Positions 6,911 through 16,708 are shown, counted from the first letter of the stretch. The stretch is DNA of 64,000 nucleotides from Thalassotalea profundi (GCF_014653195.1 NZ_BNAH01000015.1:1-64000); one strand, 5' to 3'. The notes: generated from the sequence alone by a model not told the origin. A program made the numbers and translations.

Positions 6911-7666
6911 ATGAAAAAAACAATATTAGTTACATGTTTGTTATTAGGTTGTAGTACTAATGTAACTGCTGATGTAATCGGTGTTTATTTAGGTGCAAGC
7001 GTTTGGGACCAACAGGCAAAAGGTAATTTAGGCAGTAGCAGTGAACAGTTAGATTTTAATTTGGCTGATCAACAACAAATGAGTTACTCGTTAGCCGTAG
7101 AGCATCCTTTGCCGTTTATACCAAATGCAAAAATTGCGACTAGTTCTTTAGAAACAGATGGCGCAATAACATTAAATGCACCATTTGAATTTAAAGATCA
7201 AACGTTTGATGCATCGAGCCAAGCCTCAGCAAATTTTGATGTTACCTTTGTAGATTACACTTTGTATTATGAGCTTTTTGATAACGATCTTATCTCTTTT
7301 GATTTTGGTTTTACGGCGCGTGACTTTGATGGCTCAGTAACAGTTGAAGGTCAAATCAATGGGAATGCTGGTTCAGGCGTTATTTCAACGAGTGAAATTG
7401 TACCTATGTTATACGCACGTACTAACGTAGGGTTACCTTTTACGGGATTTAACTTTTTTGCTGAAGGTAATTTCTTATCAGTTACCGATCATACCCTTTA
7501 TGATTATCAAGCAGGGATAAGCTATGAACTTGTTGATAATCTGGCAATAGACATAAACCTAACGCTAGGCTATCGCTCACTTAAATTAGAATTGGATGAT
7601 TTGAACGATCTCTATACTGATATTGAGTTTAGCGGCTATTTTGCAGGTGTGGTTGTACATTTCTAA
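6911..7666 (+). CDS. Outer-membrane beta-barrel protein (TIGR04219-like)
   Basis: 251 aa with a signal peptide (MKKTILVTCLLLGCSTNVTA) and mature sequence made of alternating polar/hydrophobic strands, for example DVTFVDYTLYYELFDNDLISFDFGFTARDFDG, ending in VVVHF with a C-terminal aromatic as in outer-membrane barrels. The start DVIGVYLGASVWDQQ is typical of the TIGR04219 family, whose function is unknown. Although LLLGC resembles a lipobox, the downstream NVTA-D site fits signal peptidase I equally well. It is last in the PCu(A)C-DUF2333 cluster. Confidence 0.78.
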   Translation: MKKTILVTCLLLGCSTNVTADVIGVYLGASVWDQQAKGNLGSSSEQLDFNLADQQQMSYSLAVEHPLPFIPNAKIATSSLETDGAITLNAPFEFKDQTFDASSQASANFDVTFVDYTLYYELFDNDLISFDFGFTARDFDGSVTVEGQINGNAGSGVISTSEIVPMLYARTNVGLPFTGFNFFAEGNFLSVTDHTLYDYQAGISYELVDNLAIDINLTLGYRSLKLELDDLNDLYTDIEFSGYFAGVVVHF

Positions 7667-7836
7667 TTATGGATAGTTTGTAAAACGAAGTCGATAGGGC
7701 CTTAATGTAGTAATGCTCCATTAATGCCCGCTTAAGTTAGATTTTTAATTACATTATATCTGTTGTTATAAAAGTTTAATAAATTCAATCCGTTGGGTTG
7801 GAAACTGATTATAGTATGGTAAAAAGAAGAATGTAT

Positions 7837-7871
7837 GCCTGTTGATGATTCAACAATTAACAACAGGCTTT
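7837..7871. terminator. Possible terminator hairpin between converging genes
   Basis: GCCTGTTG (7837-7844) pairs with CAACAGGC (7861-7868) around a 16-base loop, followed by TTTAGG. It lies between the barrel gene (ends 7666) and hslO (ends 7876). The stem is good but the loop is long and the T-run short. I see nothing else in the 209-base gap. Confidence 0.4.
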
Positions 7872-7875
7872 AGGT

Positions 7876-8739
7876 TTAGTGCTTTTTGTTTGTTAAAAAT
7901 GGCGCTAAATCTTTCTCATCAAAGCTATAGTCTGTTAAGCAATAATCGCAGGTCATTTTCACGCAACCTTGCTCAGCTAAAATGCTGGTAAGTTCACTTG
8001 CTTCCACTTGAGAAATGGCACTTAAACACTTTTCTTCAGAACAGCTACATTGGTATGTCACCAGTTGCGGATCAAACATTCTCACTTTTTCTTGATGGTA
8101 TAAGCGGTAAAGTAACGTTTGAGCGTCTAATGAAAATATTTCTTCAGCTTTAATTGTATTCGTTAATTGGCACAAGTGTTCGAAGTCTTTAATTTGTTGC
8201 TCTTTATCATCACCATCAGGTAATAATTGTACCAAACTCCCTGCTACCTTTTGTGAGTCTCCGTCATGGAATAACCATATTTTAGTAGGTATCTGCTCTG
8301 ATACTTCAAAATAATGCGCAACACATTCCGCCAGCGTGTCTTTTTCTAAGGCAACAATACCTTGATATGGTTCACCTTGCTTAGGTCTAATAGTGATTAC
8401 CATGTTTCCTTTGCCTATTAATGCTTTAAGGCCTTTAGCATCGGTGTTTTCAGTAACACGAGCAATACCTCGCATTTTTTGTTGGTGATCCCCATTGATG
8501 ACGGCATAACCTACTGGACCATCACCTTGTAATTGAACCGTAATTTCACCTTCAATTTTTAGCGTGGCTGTTAATAAGCAAGTTGCAGTTAGAAGCTCTC
8601 CCAATAATTGGCGAACCCCTTCACTATAATTATGGTTAGCAATTATGGCTTGGTAAGATTCGCTCAATTGCACTAACTCACCACGTACATGCAGATCATC
8701 AAATAAGTAACGGTTTAATACATCAAATGACTGATTCAC
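7876..8739 (-). CDS. hslO: Redox-regulated chaperone Hsp33
   Basis: Cytoplasmic holdase activated by oxidation: four Cys bind zinc when reduced and form disulfides under oxidative plus unfolding stress. The 287-aa product has family motifs VRGELVQL, NHNYSEGVRQLLGELLTATCLL, GDGPVGYAVINGD and IRPKQGEPYQGIV, and the C-terminal switch CSC (in YQCSCSEEKC) plus CDYC about 30 residues later, the expected CxC-x(27-32)-CxxC arrangement. It is 3 bases downstream of hslR; the two form an operon, as in E. coli. Confidence 0.95.
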   Translation of the reverse strand: MNQSFDVLNRYLFDDLHVRGELVQLSESYQAIIANHNYSEGVRQLLGELLTATCLLTATLKIEGEITVQLQGDGPVGYAVINGDHQQKMRGIARVTENTDAKGLKALIGKGNMVITIRPKQGEPYQGIVALEKDTLAECVAHYFEVSEQIPTKIWLFHDGDSQKVAGSLVQLLPDGDDKEQQIKDFEHLCQLTNTIKAEEIFSLDAQTLLYRLYHQEKVRMFDPQLVTYQCSCSEEKCLSAISQVEASELTSILAEQGCVKMTCDYCLTDYSFDEKDLAPFLTNKKH

Positions 8740-8742
8740 AAA

Positions 8743-9150
8743 TTAGATCCTTTCTTTTAGTTGCCGAATTTGACGGCGCTGTTTTTTATCGGGTTTAACG
8801 TCACTTGCTGGACTTAATAAAATACCTTGCTTGCGAGCAAGGCTATTCTTTTCTCTTGTTTCTATACTTTGTTTTGTTTCAAGGTAAAGCGTTTTAGCAA
8901 AAGTAGCATTTTTGCGTTTATCCGCTAATGCAATAACTTCTACATCTTTTTGTTCAAAGCCTTGGCGTAGTGTAATTTTATCGCCAATAGCCACCGCTTT
9001 ACCTGACTTGGTACGCTGACCATTATAAAACACTTTACCGCCATCAATCATCTGTTTGGCAATGGCTCGCGTTTTATAAAACCGGGCAGCCCACAACCAT
9101 TTATCCAAACGGATGGCTTCGTTAGTTTTAGATTTTTGATCTTGTTTCAT
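8743..9150 (-). CDS. hslR: Heat-shock protein Hsp15, S4-domain RNA-binding protein
   Basis: Hsp15 binds 50S subunits that carry stalled peptidyl-tRNA after release and helps recycle them. The 135-aa protein begins with an S4 domain (IRLDKWLWAARFYKTRAIAKQMIDGG, GKVFYNGQRTKSGKAV) and ends in a basic tail (KPDKKQRRQIRQLKERI), both usual for the family. It is the first gene of the hslR-hslO pair and diverges from the type II secretion operon. Confidence 0.93.
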   Translation of the reverse strand: MKQDQKSKTNEAIRLDKWLWAARFYKTRAIAKQMIDGGKVFYNGQRTKSGKAVAIGDKITLRQGFEQKDVEVIALADKRKNATFAKTLYLETKQSIETREKNSLARKQGILLSPASDVKPDKKQRRQIRQLKERI

Positions 9151-9338
9151 AATTTTGCCATATTAGTCGTATTTAATACGGTCGCGCACGTTATCACAGT
9201 GTCATTTTTTTCGCCATAAATAAACATAGTTTGTAAATAAAAGTAAAAAATCACGATGTTATCTTGTTGCCTTGCATTAGCTCACGTATTATCAATAACG
9301 ATTTAGTAACTTTTCTCAAATATATAGTAAAGAGCAGT

Positions 9339-10295
9339 ATGCCGTTTCCAAATAGTTGGACAGAATTGAACAATATTCTAATAAAAGTTCCGCAGCAAAA
9401 ATTAGCAAAAATACTAAGTATCTTGTTACTCATCTATATTGCTTTTTTAGCGGCAAAGACCACGTGGTTATTATTTGATACTAATGAAACTTCTATGCCT
9501 GTCAACTTTGTAGCTTCAAATTTTGAAGGTCAAGAGCAGGCCTCTGTAAATTTATCGGCAATTAAACAGTTGAACTTGTTTGGAGAATATAATAAATCAG
9601 CACAGGCTATAAAAGTTCAACCTGAAGAAGTTCAAGATGCACCAGAAACTAAATTAAATTTAACCTTAACGGGTGCTGTAGCAAGTGATAATAGTGATAT
9701 TGCGGCGGCAATTATAGAAAATAATGGTAAACAAGAAACCTATGGTATTGATGAACAAATAACGGGCACAAGGGCGACGTTATCTAAAGTGTTTAATGAT
9801 CGTGTGTTAATAAAAGTTAATGGGAAGCTTGAAACCTTAATGCTTGATGGTTTTGAATATAATAAAAATACCCGCAGCAATATACGCCAACCTAAGATGT
9901 CAAGTTCTCGAGCGCCTTCGACTATTGCGCAATCGAGTTTTACCGCTCCCAATATTGTTGATCAGCGTGATAATGAAAGTTTAAGTGAAAGTGTTCAACA
10001 ATTAAAAGATGATTTAAATGAAAACCCTGGAAAAATAATCGACTATTTAAGAATTAGTCCTAAACGTCAGGGTGGAAATATTGTTGGCTATAGTTTAATG
10101 CCCGGTAAAAATGGTGAATTTTTTACTGCGTCAGGTTTAAAAGCGGGTGATGTTGCCGTGCAGATAAATGGTTATGATTTAACAGTACCCAGTAATGCAG
10201 CACAAGCATTACAGGAACTTCAAGAACAATCGGAAGTCTCACTCCTTGTTGATCGCGATGGCGATATGACAGAGATCTTATTTAGTATAAATTAG
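9339..10295 (+). CDS. gspC: Type II secretion inner-membrane protein GspC
   Basis: Links the inner-membrane platform to the secretin GspD. From the ATG at 9339 the protein has 318 aa: a short cytoplasmic N-terminus, a membrane helix (residues about 24-44, ILSILLLIYIAFLAAKTTWLL), a homology region with LNLTLTGAVASDNSDIAAAIIENNG that binds the secretin N0 domain, and a C-terminal PDZ-like domain (ISPKRQGGNIVGYSLMPG, GLKAGDVAVQINGYDL). Longer upstream starts lack a better ribosome site. First gene of the twelve-gene gsp operon. Confidence 0.92.
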   Translation: MPFPNSWTELNNILIKVPQQKLAKILSILLLIYIAFLAAKTTWLLFDTNETSMPVNFVASNFEGQEQASVNLSAIKQLNLFGEYNKSAQAIKVQPEEVQDAPETKLNLTLTGAVASDNSDIAAAIIENNGKQETYGIDEQITGTRATLSKVFNDRVLIKVNGKLETLMLDGFEYNKNTRSNIRQPKMSSSRAPSTIAQSSFTAPNIVDQRDNESLSESVQQLKDDLNENPGKIIDYLRISPKRQGGNIVGYSLMPGKNGEFFTASGLKAGDVAVQINGYDLTVPSNAAQALQELQEQSEVSLLVDRDGDMTEILFSIN

Positions 10296-10311
10296 TTTTA
10301 AGGAATTTTTC

Positions 10312-12411
10312 ATGCGCACACCAGCAACTGCGCCTTGGTATCGACAATTAGCATTCATGTTAGCAACGGTTGCATTAAGCACTAGTGTTTTAATTACGTC
10401 GGCTTCTGCAGCTCAATATTCTCCAAACTTTAAAGGCACCGACTTAGAAGAATTTGTCAATATTGTTGGTAAAAATTTAAAGAAAACCATGATTGTTGAT
10501 CCTAACGTTCGTGGCAAAGTTAATGTAAGAAGTTATGACTTATTAACGGAAGAGCAATATTATCAGTTTTTCTTGAATGTGCTTGAAGTGTATGGTTTTG
10601 CGGCAGTTGAAATGGAAAATAACATTATCAAAATCGTGCGCAAAAAAGACGCTAAGTCGTCATCTATTCCTGTGGTTGGAGAAGAAAATCCAGGTATGGG
10701 AGATGAAATGGTTACCCGAGTAGTTGAAGTAAAAAATGTAACTGTTCGAGAGTTAACGCCATTATTACGACAAATATCGGATCAAGCTGGGGGAGGTACG
10801 GTTACTAACTATGACCCAGCTAACGTGATTATGATCACTGGCACTGCTGCGGGTGTTAATCGTTTGGTGAATATTATTAAACGAGTCGATAAAGCTGGGG
10901 ACCAAGATGTTGAAATTATTAAATTACAATATGCTTCTGCTGGAGAGATGGTCCGTATTATTGAAGCGATGAATCAGTCAGGGCAAGGTAAAGGCGCATC
11001 AACACCTACTTTTCTTATTCCTAAAATTGTTGCTGATGATCGTACCAACAGCGTTATCGTTAGTGGTGAGCGTCAAGCAAGAGAGCGTATTTCGAAATTG
11101 GTTTCAAGACTTGATAGTGAATTAGAAACTAACGGTAATACTCGCGTTTATTATTTAAAATATGCTAAAGCAGAAGATTTAGTCAAAGTACTTGAGGGCG
11201 TTAGTGCTTCAATTGAAGCAGAGGGAGCTACTAGTAAAGTCGCGCAACGAGGTAGTAGTAATAATGCAAGAGATATTAGTATCGATGCTCATGAGTCGAC
11301 TAATACCTTAGTGATTACAGCACAACCCGATATGTTACGTTCACTCGAAACTGTTATTCGTCAATTAGATATTCGTCGAGCGCAAGTATTGGTAGAAGCG
11401 ATTATTGTTGAAGTATTTGAAGGCGATGGTGTTAATTTAGGCGTTCAATTTTATAATGAAAATGGTGGGTTTACTCAGTTTAATAACGGCCCAGCGTCTC
11501 TAAGTTCTATTGCTGCCGCTGCTGAAGCTGCACAATCAACTAAAGGTGATTATGTTCCCGCCGAATATAATAGCGATAACGTTTTAATCAAAGAAGGCTT
11601 TTACCAAAACGATACTAAAGGCGACTATAGTTTACTAGCGCAATTATTGGGTACAGTAAATGGCACCATGATCGGGTTAATGAAAGGCGATTGGGGAGCA
11701 ATTGTTCAGGCGGTAAGCTCCGATACTAATTCAAATATTTTGTCGACACCGAGTATAACGACACTCGATAATGAAGAAGCAGAATTTTTAGTTGGTCAAG
11801 AAATTCCTATTTTAACCGGTTCTACTGCAGGAAGTAATAATGGTAATCCATTCCAAACGGTTGAACGTCAAGAAGTGGGTATTAAATTAAAAGTGACTCC
11901 ACGAGTTAATGAAGGTTCAGGAGTGCAATTAACCATTGAACAAGAAGTGTCTTCGGTAAGTGGAGCCACAGGTGTTGACGTGTCAATTAATAAACGTAAG
12001 TTAACCACTACTGTAATGGCGGATAATGGCCAAACGATCGTGTTAGGTGGTTTAATTGATGAAGATGTACAGGAAAGCCAGCAAAAAGTTCCACTGTTAG
12101 GCGATATTCCTATTATTGGTCACTTATTTAAATCAACCAGTAATACTAAGCGTAAACGTAATCTTATGGTCTTTTTACGACCTACCATTATTCGTGATGG
12201 CAAATTGATGAATGAAATTAGTAAAGAAAAATATAATTACATTCGTGCTCAAGAATTAAATAGAATTGATGCTGGCATATCGTTAATGGATGATGAAAAG
12301 CTACCTTTATTGCCTGAATGGAATGATGAGCTTTCATTACCACCTTCATTTGACGAGTACAGCGAGCAGAAAAAGACTGAGCAGGCTATCCAGAAAAAAG
12401 ACCAAAAATAA
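10312..12411 (+). CDS. gspD: Type II secretion secretin GspD
   Basis: Outer-membrane secretin; a ring of about 15 subunits forms the exit channel. The 699-aa precursor has a signal peptide (cleavage after TSASA, near residue 34), N0 (YSPNFKGTDLEEFVNIVGKNLKKT), N1-N3 domains with repeated VRLxyAxA-type segments, and the secretin core (VLVEAIIVEVFEGDGVNLGVQF, SNILSTPSITTLDNEEAEFLVGQEIP, GQTIVLGGLIDEDVQES, VPLLGDIPIIGHLFKS). The C-terminal tail is short and charged. No gspS pilotin gene lies in the window. It is co-transcribed with gspC, and gspE overlaps its stop by one base. Confidence 0.96.
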   Translation: MRTPATAPWYRQLAFMLATVALSTSVLITSASAAQYSPNFKGTDLEEFVNIVGKNLKKTMIVDPNVRGKVNVRSYDLLTEEQYYQFFLNVLEVYGFAAVEMENNIIKIVRKKDAKSSSIPVVGEENPGMGDEMVTRVVEVKNVTVRELTPLLRQISDQAGGGTVTNYDPANVIMITGTAAGVNRLVNIIKRVDKAGDQDVEIIKLQYASAGEMVRIIEAMNQSGQGKGASTPTFLIPKIVADDRTNSVIVSGERQARERISKLVSRLDSELETNGNTRVYYLKYAKAEDLVKVLEGVSASIEAEGATSKVAQRGSSNNARDISIDAHESTNTLVITAQPDMLRSLETVIRQLDIRRAQVLVEAIIVEVFEGDGVNLGVQFYNENGGFTQFNNGPASLSSIAAAAEAAQSTKGDYVPAEYNSDNVLIKEGFYQNDTKGDYSLLAQLLGTVNGTMIGLMKGDWGAIVQAVSSDTNSNILSTPSITTLDNEEAEFLVGQEIPILTGSTAGSNNGNPFQTVERQEVGIKLKVTPRVNEGSGVQLTIEQEVSSVSGATGVDVSINKRKLTTTVMADNGQTIVLGGLIDEDVQESQQKVPLLGDIPIIGHLFKSTSNTKRKRNLMVFLRPTIIRDGKLMNEISKEKYNYIRAQELNRIDAGISLMDDEKLPLLPEWNDELSLPPSFDEYSEQKKTEQAIQKKDQK

Positions 12412-13982
12412 TGAACGAGCAGTCACTAAATAAAACGCCATTAAGTGAAGCGTTATCAAATGAACAAGTCATTGCTGAGGATGAAGATCTTTCGCATATC
12501 AACACATTAGATGATGATATTGTTTATTTACCTTTTGGCTTTGCCAAGCGCCACAGCATTTTAGTTAAACGAGTGGATGATCGCTATTGTGTTCATTGTA
12601 TCCAATCTGTTTCGGTGAGTGCGTTAAGCGAAATACGTCGCATTGTAAAACAACCAATCACCATTCAAGTTGAAACGCCTGAGCATTTTGAGCTTATGCT
12701 GACAGAGGCTTATCAAAGAGATTCTTCTGAAGCACAACAAATGATGGAAACTATTGGTAATGAAGTTGATCTATATTCTCTTGCTGATGAAATGACAGAA
12801 ACTGAAGATCTGCTTGAAAACGAAGATGATGCGCCAATTATCAAGCTAATTAATGCAATGTTAAGTGAAGCCATTAAAGAAAATGCTTCAGATATCCATA
12901 TTGAAACCTTTGAGCAAAGCTTACAAATTCGATTTCGTGTAGATGGAGTATTACGTGAGATTTTACGTCCAAACCGTAAGTTAGCGTCATTACTCGTTTC
13001 ACGTATTAAGGTTATGGCTAAATTAGATATTGCAGAAAAGCGTATTCCGCAAGATGGCCGTATTTCATTGCGTATCGCAGGGCGAGCCGTTGATGTTCGT
13101 GTTTCTACCATGCCGACAGGGCATGGTGAGCGAGTAGTATTGCGTTTACTTGATAAAAATTCGGCCCGCCTAAACTTAGAAGATTTAGGTATGACGGAAA
13201 ATAATCGTAATCTATTTTCTCAGTTAATCGATAAACCACACGGTATTATATTAGTCACCGGACCAACAGGTTCAGGTAAAAGTACAACGTTATATGCAGG
13301 GCTCAGTCAAATAGATCACAAAGAACGTAACGTTCTAACCGTTGAAGATCCTATTGAATTTGCGATTGAAGGTATTGGACAAACACAAGTTAATACCAAA
13401 GTAGACATGACATTTGCACGTGGACTTCGAGCAATACTTCGTCAAGACCCAGATGTTGTAATGGTTGGTGAAATTCGTGATTTAGAAACTGCTCAGATCG
13501 CGGTACAGGCGAGTTTAACTGGGCATTTGGTAATGTCTACATTACATACAAATACGGCCTCTGGTGCAATCACGAGAATGGAAGATATGGGAGTAGAGCC
13601 TTTTCTTCTGTCTTCCAGTTTATTAGGGGTTCTCGCACAACGATTAGTACGAACATTATGCCCGCACTGTCGAGAAAGTCATTTGCCTGATGATGAAGAG
13701 ATTAAAATTTTATCATTAGCACCTGATAATCAAAAGCCAATATATAGAGCTGTAGGTTGTACTGAGTGTAACCATAAAGGTTATAAAGGGCGCACAGGTA
13801 TTCATGAGCTATTGTTTGTTGATGATGAAATTAGAGAGTTAATTCACAACGGAAAAGCGGAACAAGCCATTGAGCGCTATATTCGTAAAATAACACCGAG
13901 TATTCGCCGCGATGGGTTTGATAAAGTTATGGCTGGCATTACCACACTTGAAGAAGTGTTGCGTGTAACTCGTGAAGATTAA
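12411..13982 (+). CDS. gspE: Type II secretion ATPase GspE
   Basis: Cytoplasmic hexameric ATPase that drives pseudopilus assembly. The 523-aa product has the N-terminal GspL-binding region, GPTGSGKSTTLYAGL (Walker A, near residue 285), the Asp box VLTVEDPIEF, DPDVVMVGEIRD (Walker B), the His box LTGHLVMSTLHTNTA, and a tetracysteine zinc motif (CPHC ... CTEC about 35 residues apart). The start codon ATG overlaps the TAA of gspD, indicating translational coupling. Confidence 0.96.
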   Translation: MNEQSLNKTPLSEALSNEQVIAEDEDLSHINTLDDDIVYLPFGFAKRHSILVKRVDDRYCVHCIQSVSVSALSEIRRIVKQPITIQVETPEHFELMLTEAYQRDSSEAQQMMETIGNEVDLYSLADEMTETEDLLENEDDAPIIKLINAMLSEAIKENASDIHIETFEQSLQIRFRVDGVLREILRPNRKLASLLVSRIKVMAKLDIAEKRIPQDGRISLRIAGRAVDVRVSTMPTGHGERVVLRLLDKNSARLNLEDLGMTENNRNLFSQLIDKPHGIILVTGPTGSGKSTTLYAGLSQIDHKERNVLTVEDPIEFAIEGIGQTQVNTKVDMTFARGLRAILRQDPDVVMVGEIRDLETAQIAVQASLTGHLVMSTLHTNTASGAITRMEDMGVEPFLLSSSLLGVLAQRLVRTLCPHCRESHLPDDEEIKILSLAPDNQKPIYRAVGCTECNHKGYKGRTGIHELLFVDDEIRELIHNGKAEQAIERYIRKITPSIRRDGFDKVMAGITTLEEVLRVTRED

Positions 13983-13993
13983 GAGTATTAGTA

Positions 13994-15217
13994 ATGGCGG
14001 CATTTGATTATCAAGCGGTTGATAACCGAGGAAAAAATAAAAAAGGGGTTATTGAAGGGGATACGCCAAGGCAAGTCCGTTCTATGCTTAGAGAGCAGGG
14101 TTTAATTCCAACCGAAGTTACTCCTAGTTTACAAAAGTCTAAACAAAACTCATCAAGAATACGCTTTGGTAGTAAAAATAAAGTATCGGCTACTGAACTT
14201 GCTCTTATTACTCGCCAATTAGCCACTTTAGTAGAGTCTGGCTTACCACTTGAAGAGTCGTTACTTGCAGTTGCTGAACAGTGTGACAAAAACAGTTTAA
14301 AAAGTATGATTATGGCGGTTCGTACTAAAGTAACTGAAGGTTACGGTTTGTCTGAAAGTATGGCGGAATATCCGCAAGTATTTAGTGATCTGTTTCGTGC
14401 TATGGTGGCGGCAGGCGAAAAGTCAGGGCACTTAGAAAAAGTACTCAACCGTTTAGCTGATTATACTGAGCAAAGACAGCAATTGCGTTCCCAAATTATT
14501 CAAGCACTTGTATATCCAATAATTATGACGGTAGTTGCCATAGGCGTCATTGTTATTTTACTTACTAAAGTTGTGCCGCAAATTGTTGGTCAGTTTGAAC
14601 ATATGGGAGCTAATTTACCGCAAAGCACACAGTTCTTAATTGCGAGCAGTGATTTTTTGCAAAACTATGGGCTTTATATTTTTATTTGCCTTTGTTTAAT
14701 CGTGATTGCTTTTAAACGTATGTTACAGAAACCATCTTTTAAACTCGCTTTTCATCAGCGACTTCTAAGGTTGCCACTGATTGGTAAAGTAGCTAAAGGC
14801 TTGAATACCGCACGGTTTGCCCGCACCTTAAGCATATTGACAGCAAGTGCTGTACCTTTACTTGAGAGTATGAAAATTTCCGGTGAAGTGCTTAATAATC
14901 TCCATATAAAAGCGAAAGTTAAAGAGTCTGCAGATAAAGTCAGAGAGGGTTCTAGTTTACGTGTTTCATTAGAGCAAACTAAGCTTTTCCCACCGATGAT
15001 GTTACACATGATTGCCAGTGGTGAAAAAAGTGGTCAGTTAGAACATATGCTCGGACGTGCAGCAGATAATCAAGATCGAGAATTTGAAGCCATAATGAAT
15101 ATTTCACTTAAGGCATTAGAGCCAGCCATTATGGTCAGTATGGCGGGCGTGGTACTGTTTATTGTGATGGCCATTCTACAGCCAATATTACAGCTAAATA
15201 CGATGATAGGAAGTTAA
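13994..15217 (+). CDS. gspF: Type II secretion platform protein GspF
   Basis: Polytopic inner-membrane protein at the base of the pseudopilus. The 407-aa sequence has two T2SSF domains (RQLATLVESGLPLEESL near residue 70 and its repeat RFARTLSILTASAVPLLESM near residue 272), membrane helices at about 170-195, 222-240 and 375-400, and the GEKSGHLE/GEKSGQLE repeats characteristic of the family. It starts 11 bases after gspE and is followed by gspG after one base. Confidence 0.95.
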   Translation: MAAFDYQAVDNRGKNKKGVIEGDTPRQVRSMLREQGLIPTEVTPSLQKSKQNSSRIRFGSKNKVSATELALITRQLATLVESGLPLEESLLAVAEQCDKNSLKSMIMAVRTKVTEGYGLSESMAEYPQVFSDLFRAMVAAGEKSGHLEKVLNRLADYTEQRQQLRSQIIQALVYPIIMTVVAIGVIVILLTKVVPQIVGQFEHMGANLPQSTQFLIASSDFLQNYGLYIFICLCLIVIAFKRMLQKPSFKLAFHQRLLRLPLIGKVAKGLNTARFARTLSILTASAVPLLESMKISGEVLNNLHIKAKVKESADKVREGSSLRVSLEQTKLFPPMMLHMIASGEKSGQLEHMLGRAADNQDREFEAIMNISLKALEPAIMVSMAGVVLFIVMAILQPILQLNTMIGS

Positions 15218-15218
15218 T

Positions 15219-15662
15219 ATGATACAAAGTAAATCTAATAAAAAACAACAAGGTTTTACCTTGCTCGAAATAATGGTTGTCATTGTAATTTTAGGTATTT
15301 TAGCCAGTATGGTTGTACCTAATTTAATGGGAAGTCAAGATCAAGCTCGTGAACAAAAAGCGGTGATTGATATTGGTGCATTGGAAACAGCTTTAGGAAT
15401 GTATCGTTCTCAAAATTATAATTACCCGACTACAGAGCAAGGTTTAGAAGCATTAGTTGTAGAAACTGATGTAGAGCCATTACCCCGTCGTTTTCCTGAA
15501 GGTGGTTATATCAAACGTTTACCTAAAGACCCATGGGGTAATGATTATCAATTATTGAATCCAGGTGAACATGGAAAAATGGATGTATTTTCGTTAGGAC
15601 CTGATGGATTACCAGATACAGACGATGATATAGGTAATTGGAATTTGGGTGATTATCAATAA
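15219..15662 (+). CDS. gspG: Type II secretion major pseudopilin GspG
   Basis: Main subunit of the pseudopilus. The 147-aa prepilin has a short basic leader and the prepilin peptidase site G|FTLLEIMVVIVILGILASMV with Glu at position +5. The C-terminal part has YNYPTTEQGLEALV, LPKDPWGNDYQ and the calcium-binding DGLPDTDDDIGNW loop of GspG. Processing needs a PilD/GspO peptidase, which is not in the window. Confidence 0.96.
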   Translation: MIQSKSNKKQQGFTLLEIMVVIVILGILASMVVPNLMGSQDQAREQKAVIDIGALETALGMYRSQNYNYPTTEQGLEALVVETDVEPLPRRFPEGGYIKRLPKDPWGNDYQLLNPGEHGKMDVFSLGPDGLPDTDDDIGNWNLGDYQ

Positions 15663-15684
15663 AGCAGGCATTTAGGCATTGATC

Positions 15685-16305
15685 ATGGCTAGTAACAGCT
15701 TAAATTCACATAAAAATAAAGGTTTTACCTTAATTGAAGTGTTAGTCGTGATCGTGGTTGTTGGCTTAATGGTTGCTGCGGTTCAATTTAGCTTTAACAG
15801 CAATAAACCTGAATCTGAACTACAACAAGAAAGTGTCCGCTTCGCGGGCGTTTTCGATCTAGCTGCTCAGTATGGATTACTTAATAATGTTGAATTAGGT
15901 TTGGTAGTGCATGAAAGTGGCTATTCTTTTGTTGGTTACGATGGTACTCAATGGGTTGAGCTTAGCGACTTAGAGTCTCTTAGTCATTATCAATTGCCAG
16001 AATATATGACCCTCGCTATAACATTTGATGACTTACCCACTGATGAATCTGCTTTAATCAGCCGGGAGCTTTTTGAGCCTGAAGATGACGATGATTTTAC
16101 ATTAGAGAATGATGAAGAAAAGCCAATAATTCCTCAAGTTTATATATTGTCTGGGGGGGATATTACTCCTTTTAAAATGACCTTTGGCTGGCATAAATTG
16201 GCAAGAGTAGAAGAAGAAATTATTTATGAAGTTATTGGAGAATATACTACGCCATTGACAATTAAAGGCCCCATTATAGATGGACTTTATGATGAACAGA
16301 AGTAA
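15685..16305 (+). CDS. gspH: Type II secretion minor pseudopilin GspH
   Basis: Minor pseudopilin found near the pseudopilus tip. From the ATG at 15685 the product has 206 aa and the processing site KG|FTLIEVLVVIVVVGLMVAAV. A TTG six bases upstream is in frame but unnecessary. The body carries a strongly acidic stretch (EPEDDDDFTLENDEEKP), longer than I would expect in E. coli GspH. It is placed between gspG and gspI, the standard order. Confidence 0.9.
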   Translation: MASNSLNSHKNKGFTLIEVLVVIVVVGLMVAAVQFSFNSNKPESELQQESVRFAGVFDLAAQYGLLNNVELGLVVHESGYSFVGYDGTQWVELSDLESLSHYQLPEYMTLAITFDDLPTDESALISRELFEPEDDDDFTLENDEEKPIIPQVYILSGGDITPFKMTFGWHKLARVEEEIIYEVIGEYTTPLTIKGPIIDGLYDEQK

Positions 16306-16708
16306 TCTATTGAACGTTCAATTTCCACAAGTTAGCAAGCGGTTACTAGGTTTCACTTTAATTGAAGTACTTTTGGCCATGTCGATCTTTTCAATAGCTG
16401 GTATTGCACTATTAAGCACTGCCGATACCCATATGAATAACCTCACTATTTTAGAGAAGAAAACTTATGCAGATTGGGTTGCATCAGACCAATTAGTCGA
16501 AGCAAACTTAGATAGCACTTGGCCACCTAAAAACAATCAAAAAGGGCAGGTTGAATTAGCAAATCATACTTGGTTTTGGACGCAAAAGGTGATCAAAACC
16601 ACTGACAACAATATGCGAGCTGTTGTTGTTGAAGTAAGATTTAATGAAGATGATGAACTTGCCCTGACCAGTTTGATGACTTACTTATCAAATAATGAGT
16701 CACGCTAA
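16292..16708 (+). CDS. gspI: Type II secretion minor pseudopilin GspI
   Basis: Minor pseudopilin that forms the tip complex with GspJ and GspK. About 138 aa with the prepilin site LG|FTLIEVLLAMSIFSIAGIA near residue 17. In-frame ATGs lie at 16280, 16289 and 16292; GGA at 16282 best fits 16289 or 16292. All overlap the 3' end of gspH, which implies translational coupling. The protein ends with the ATG of gspJ overlapping its stop. Confidence 0.9.
   Translation: MNRSNLLNVQFPQVSKRLLGFTLIEVLLAMSIFSIAGIALLSTADTHMNNLTILEKKTYADWVASDQLVEANLDSTWPPKNNQKGQVELANHTWFWTQKVIKTTDNNMRAVVVEVRFNEDDELALTSLMTYLSNNESR

Noticed and set aside
9264..9338. Longer N-terminus for GspC
   Set aside because: The extra 25 residues are not GspC-like and the ATG at 9339 places the cytoplasmic tail and membrane helix as expected.
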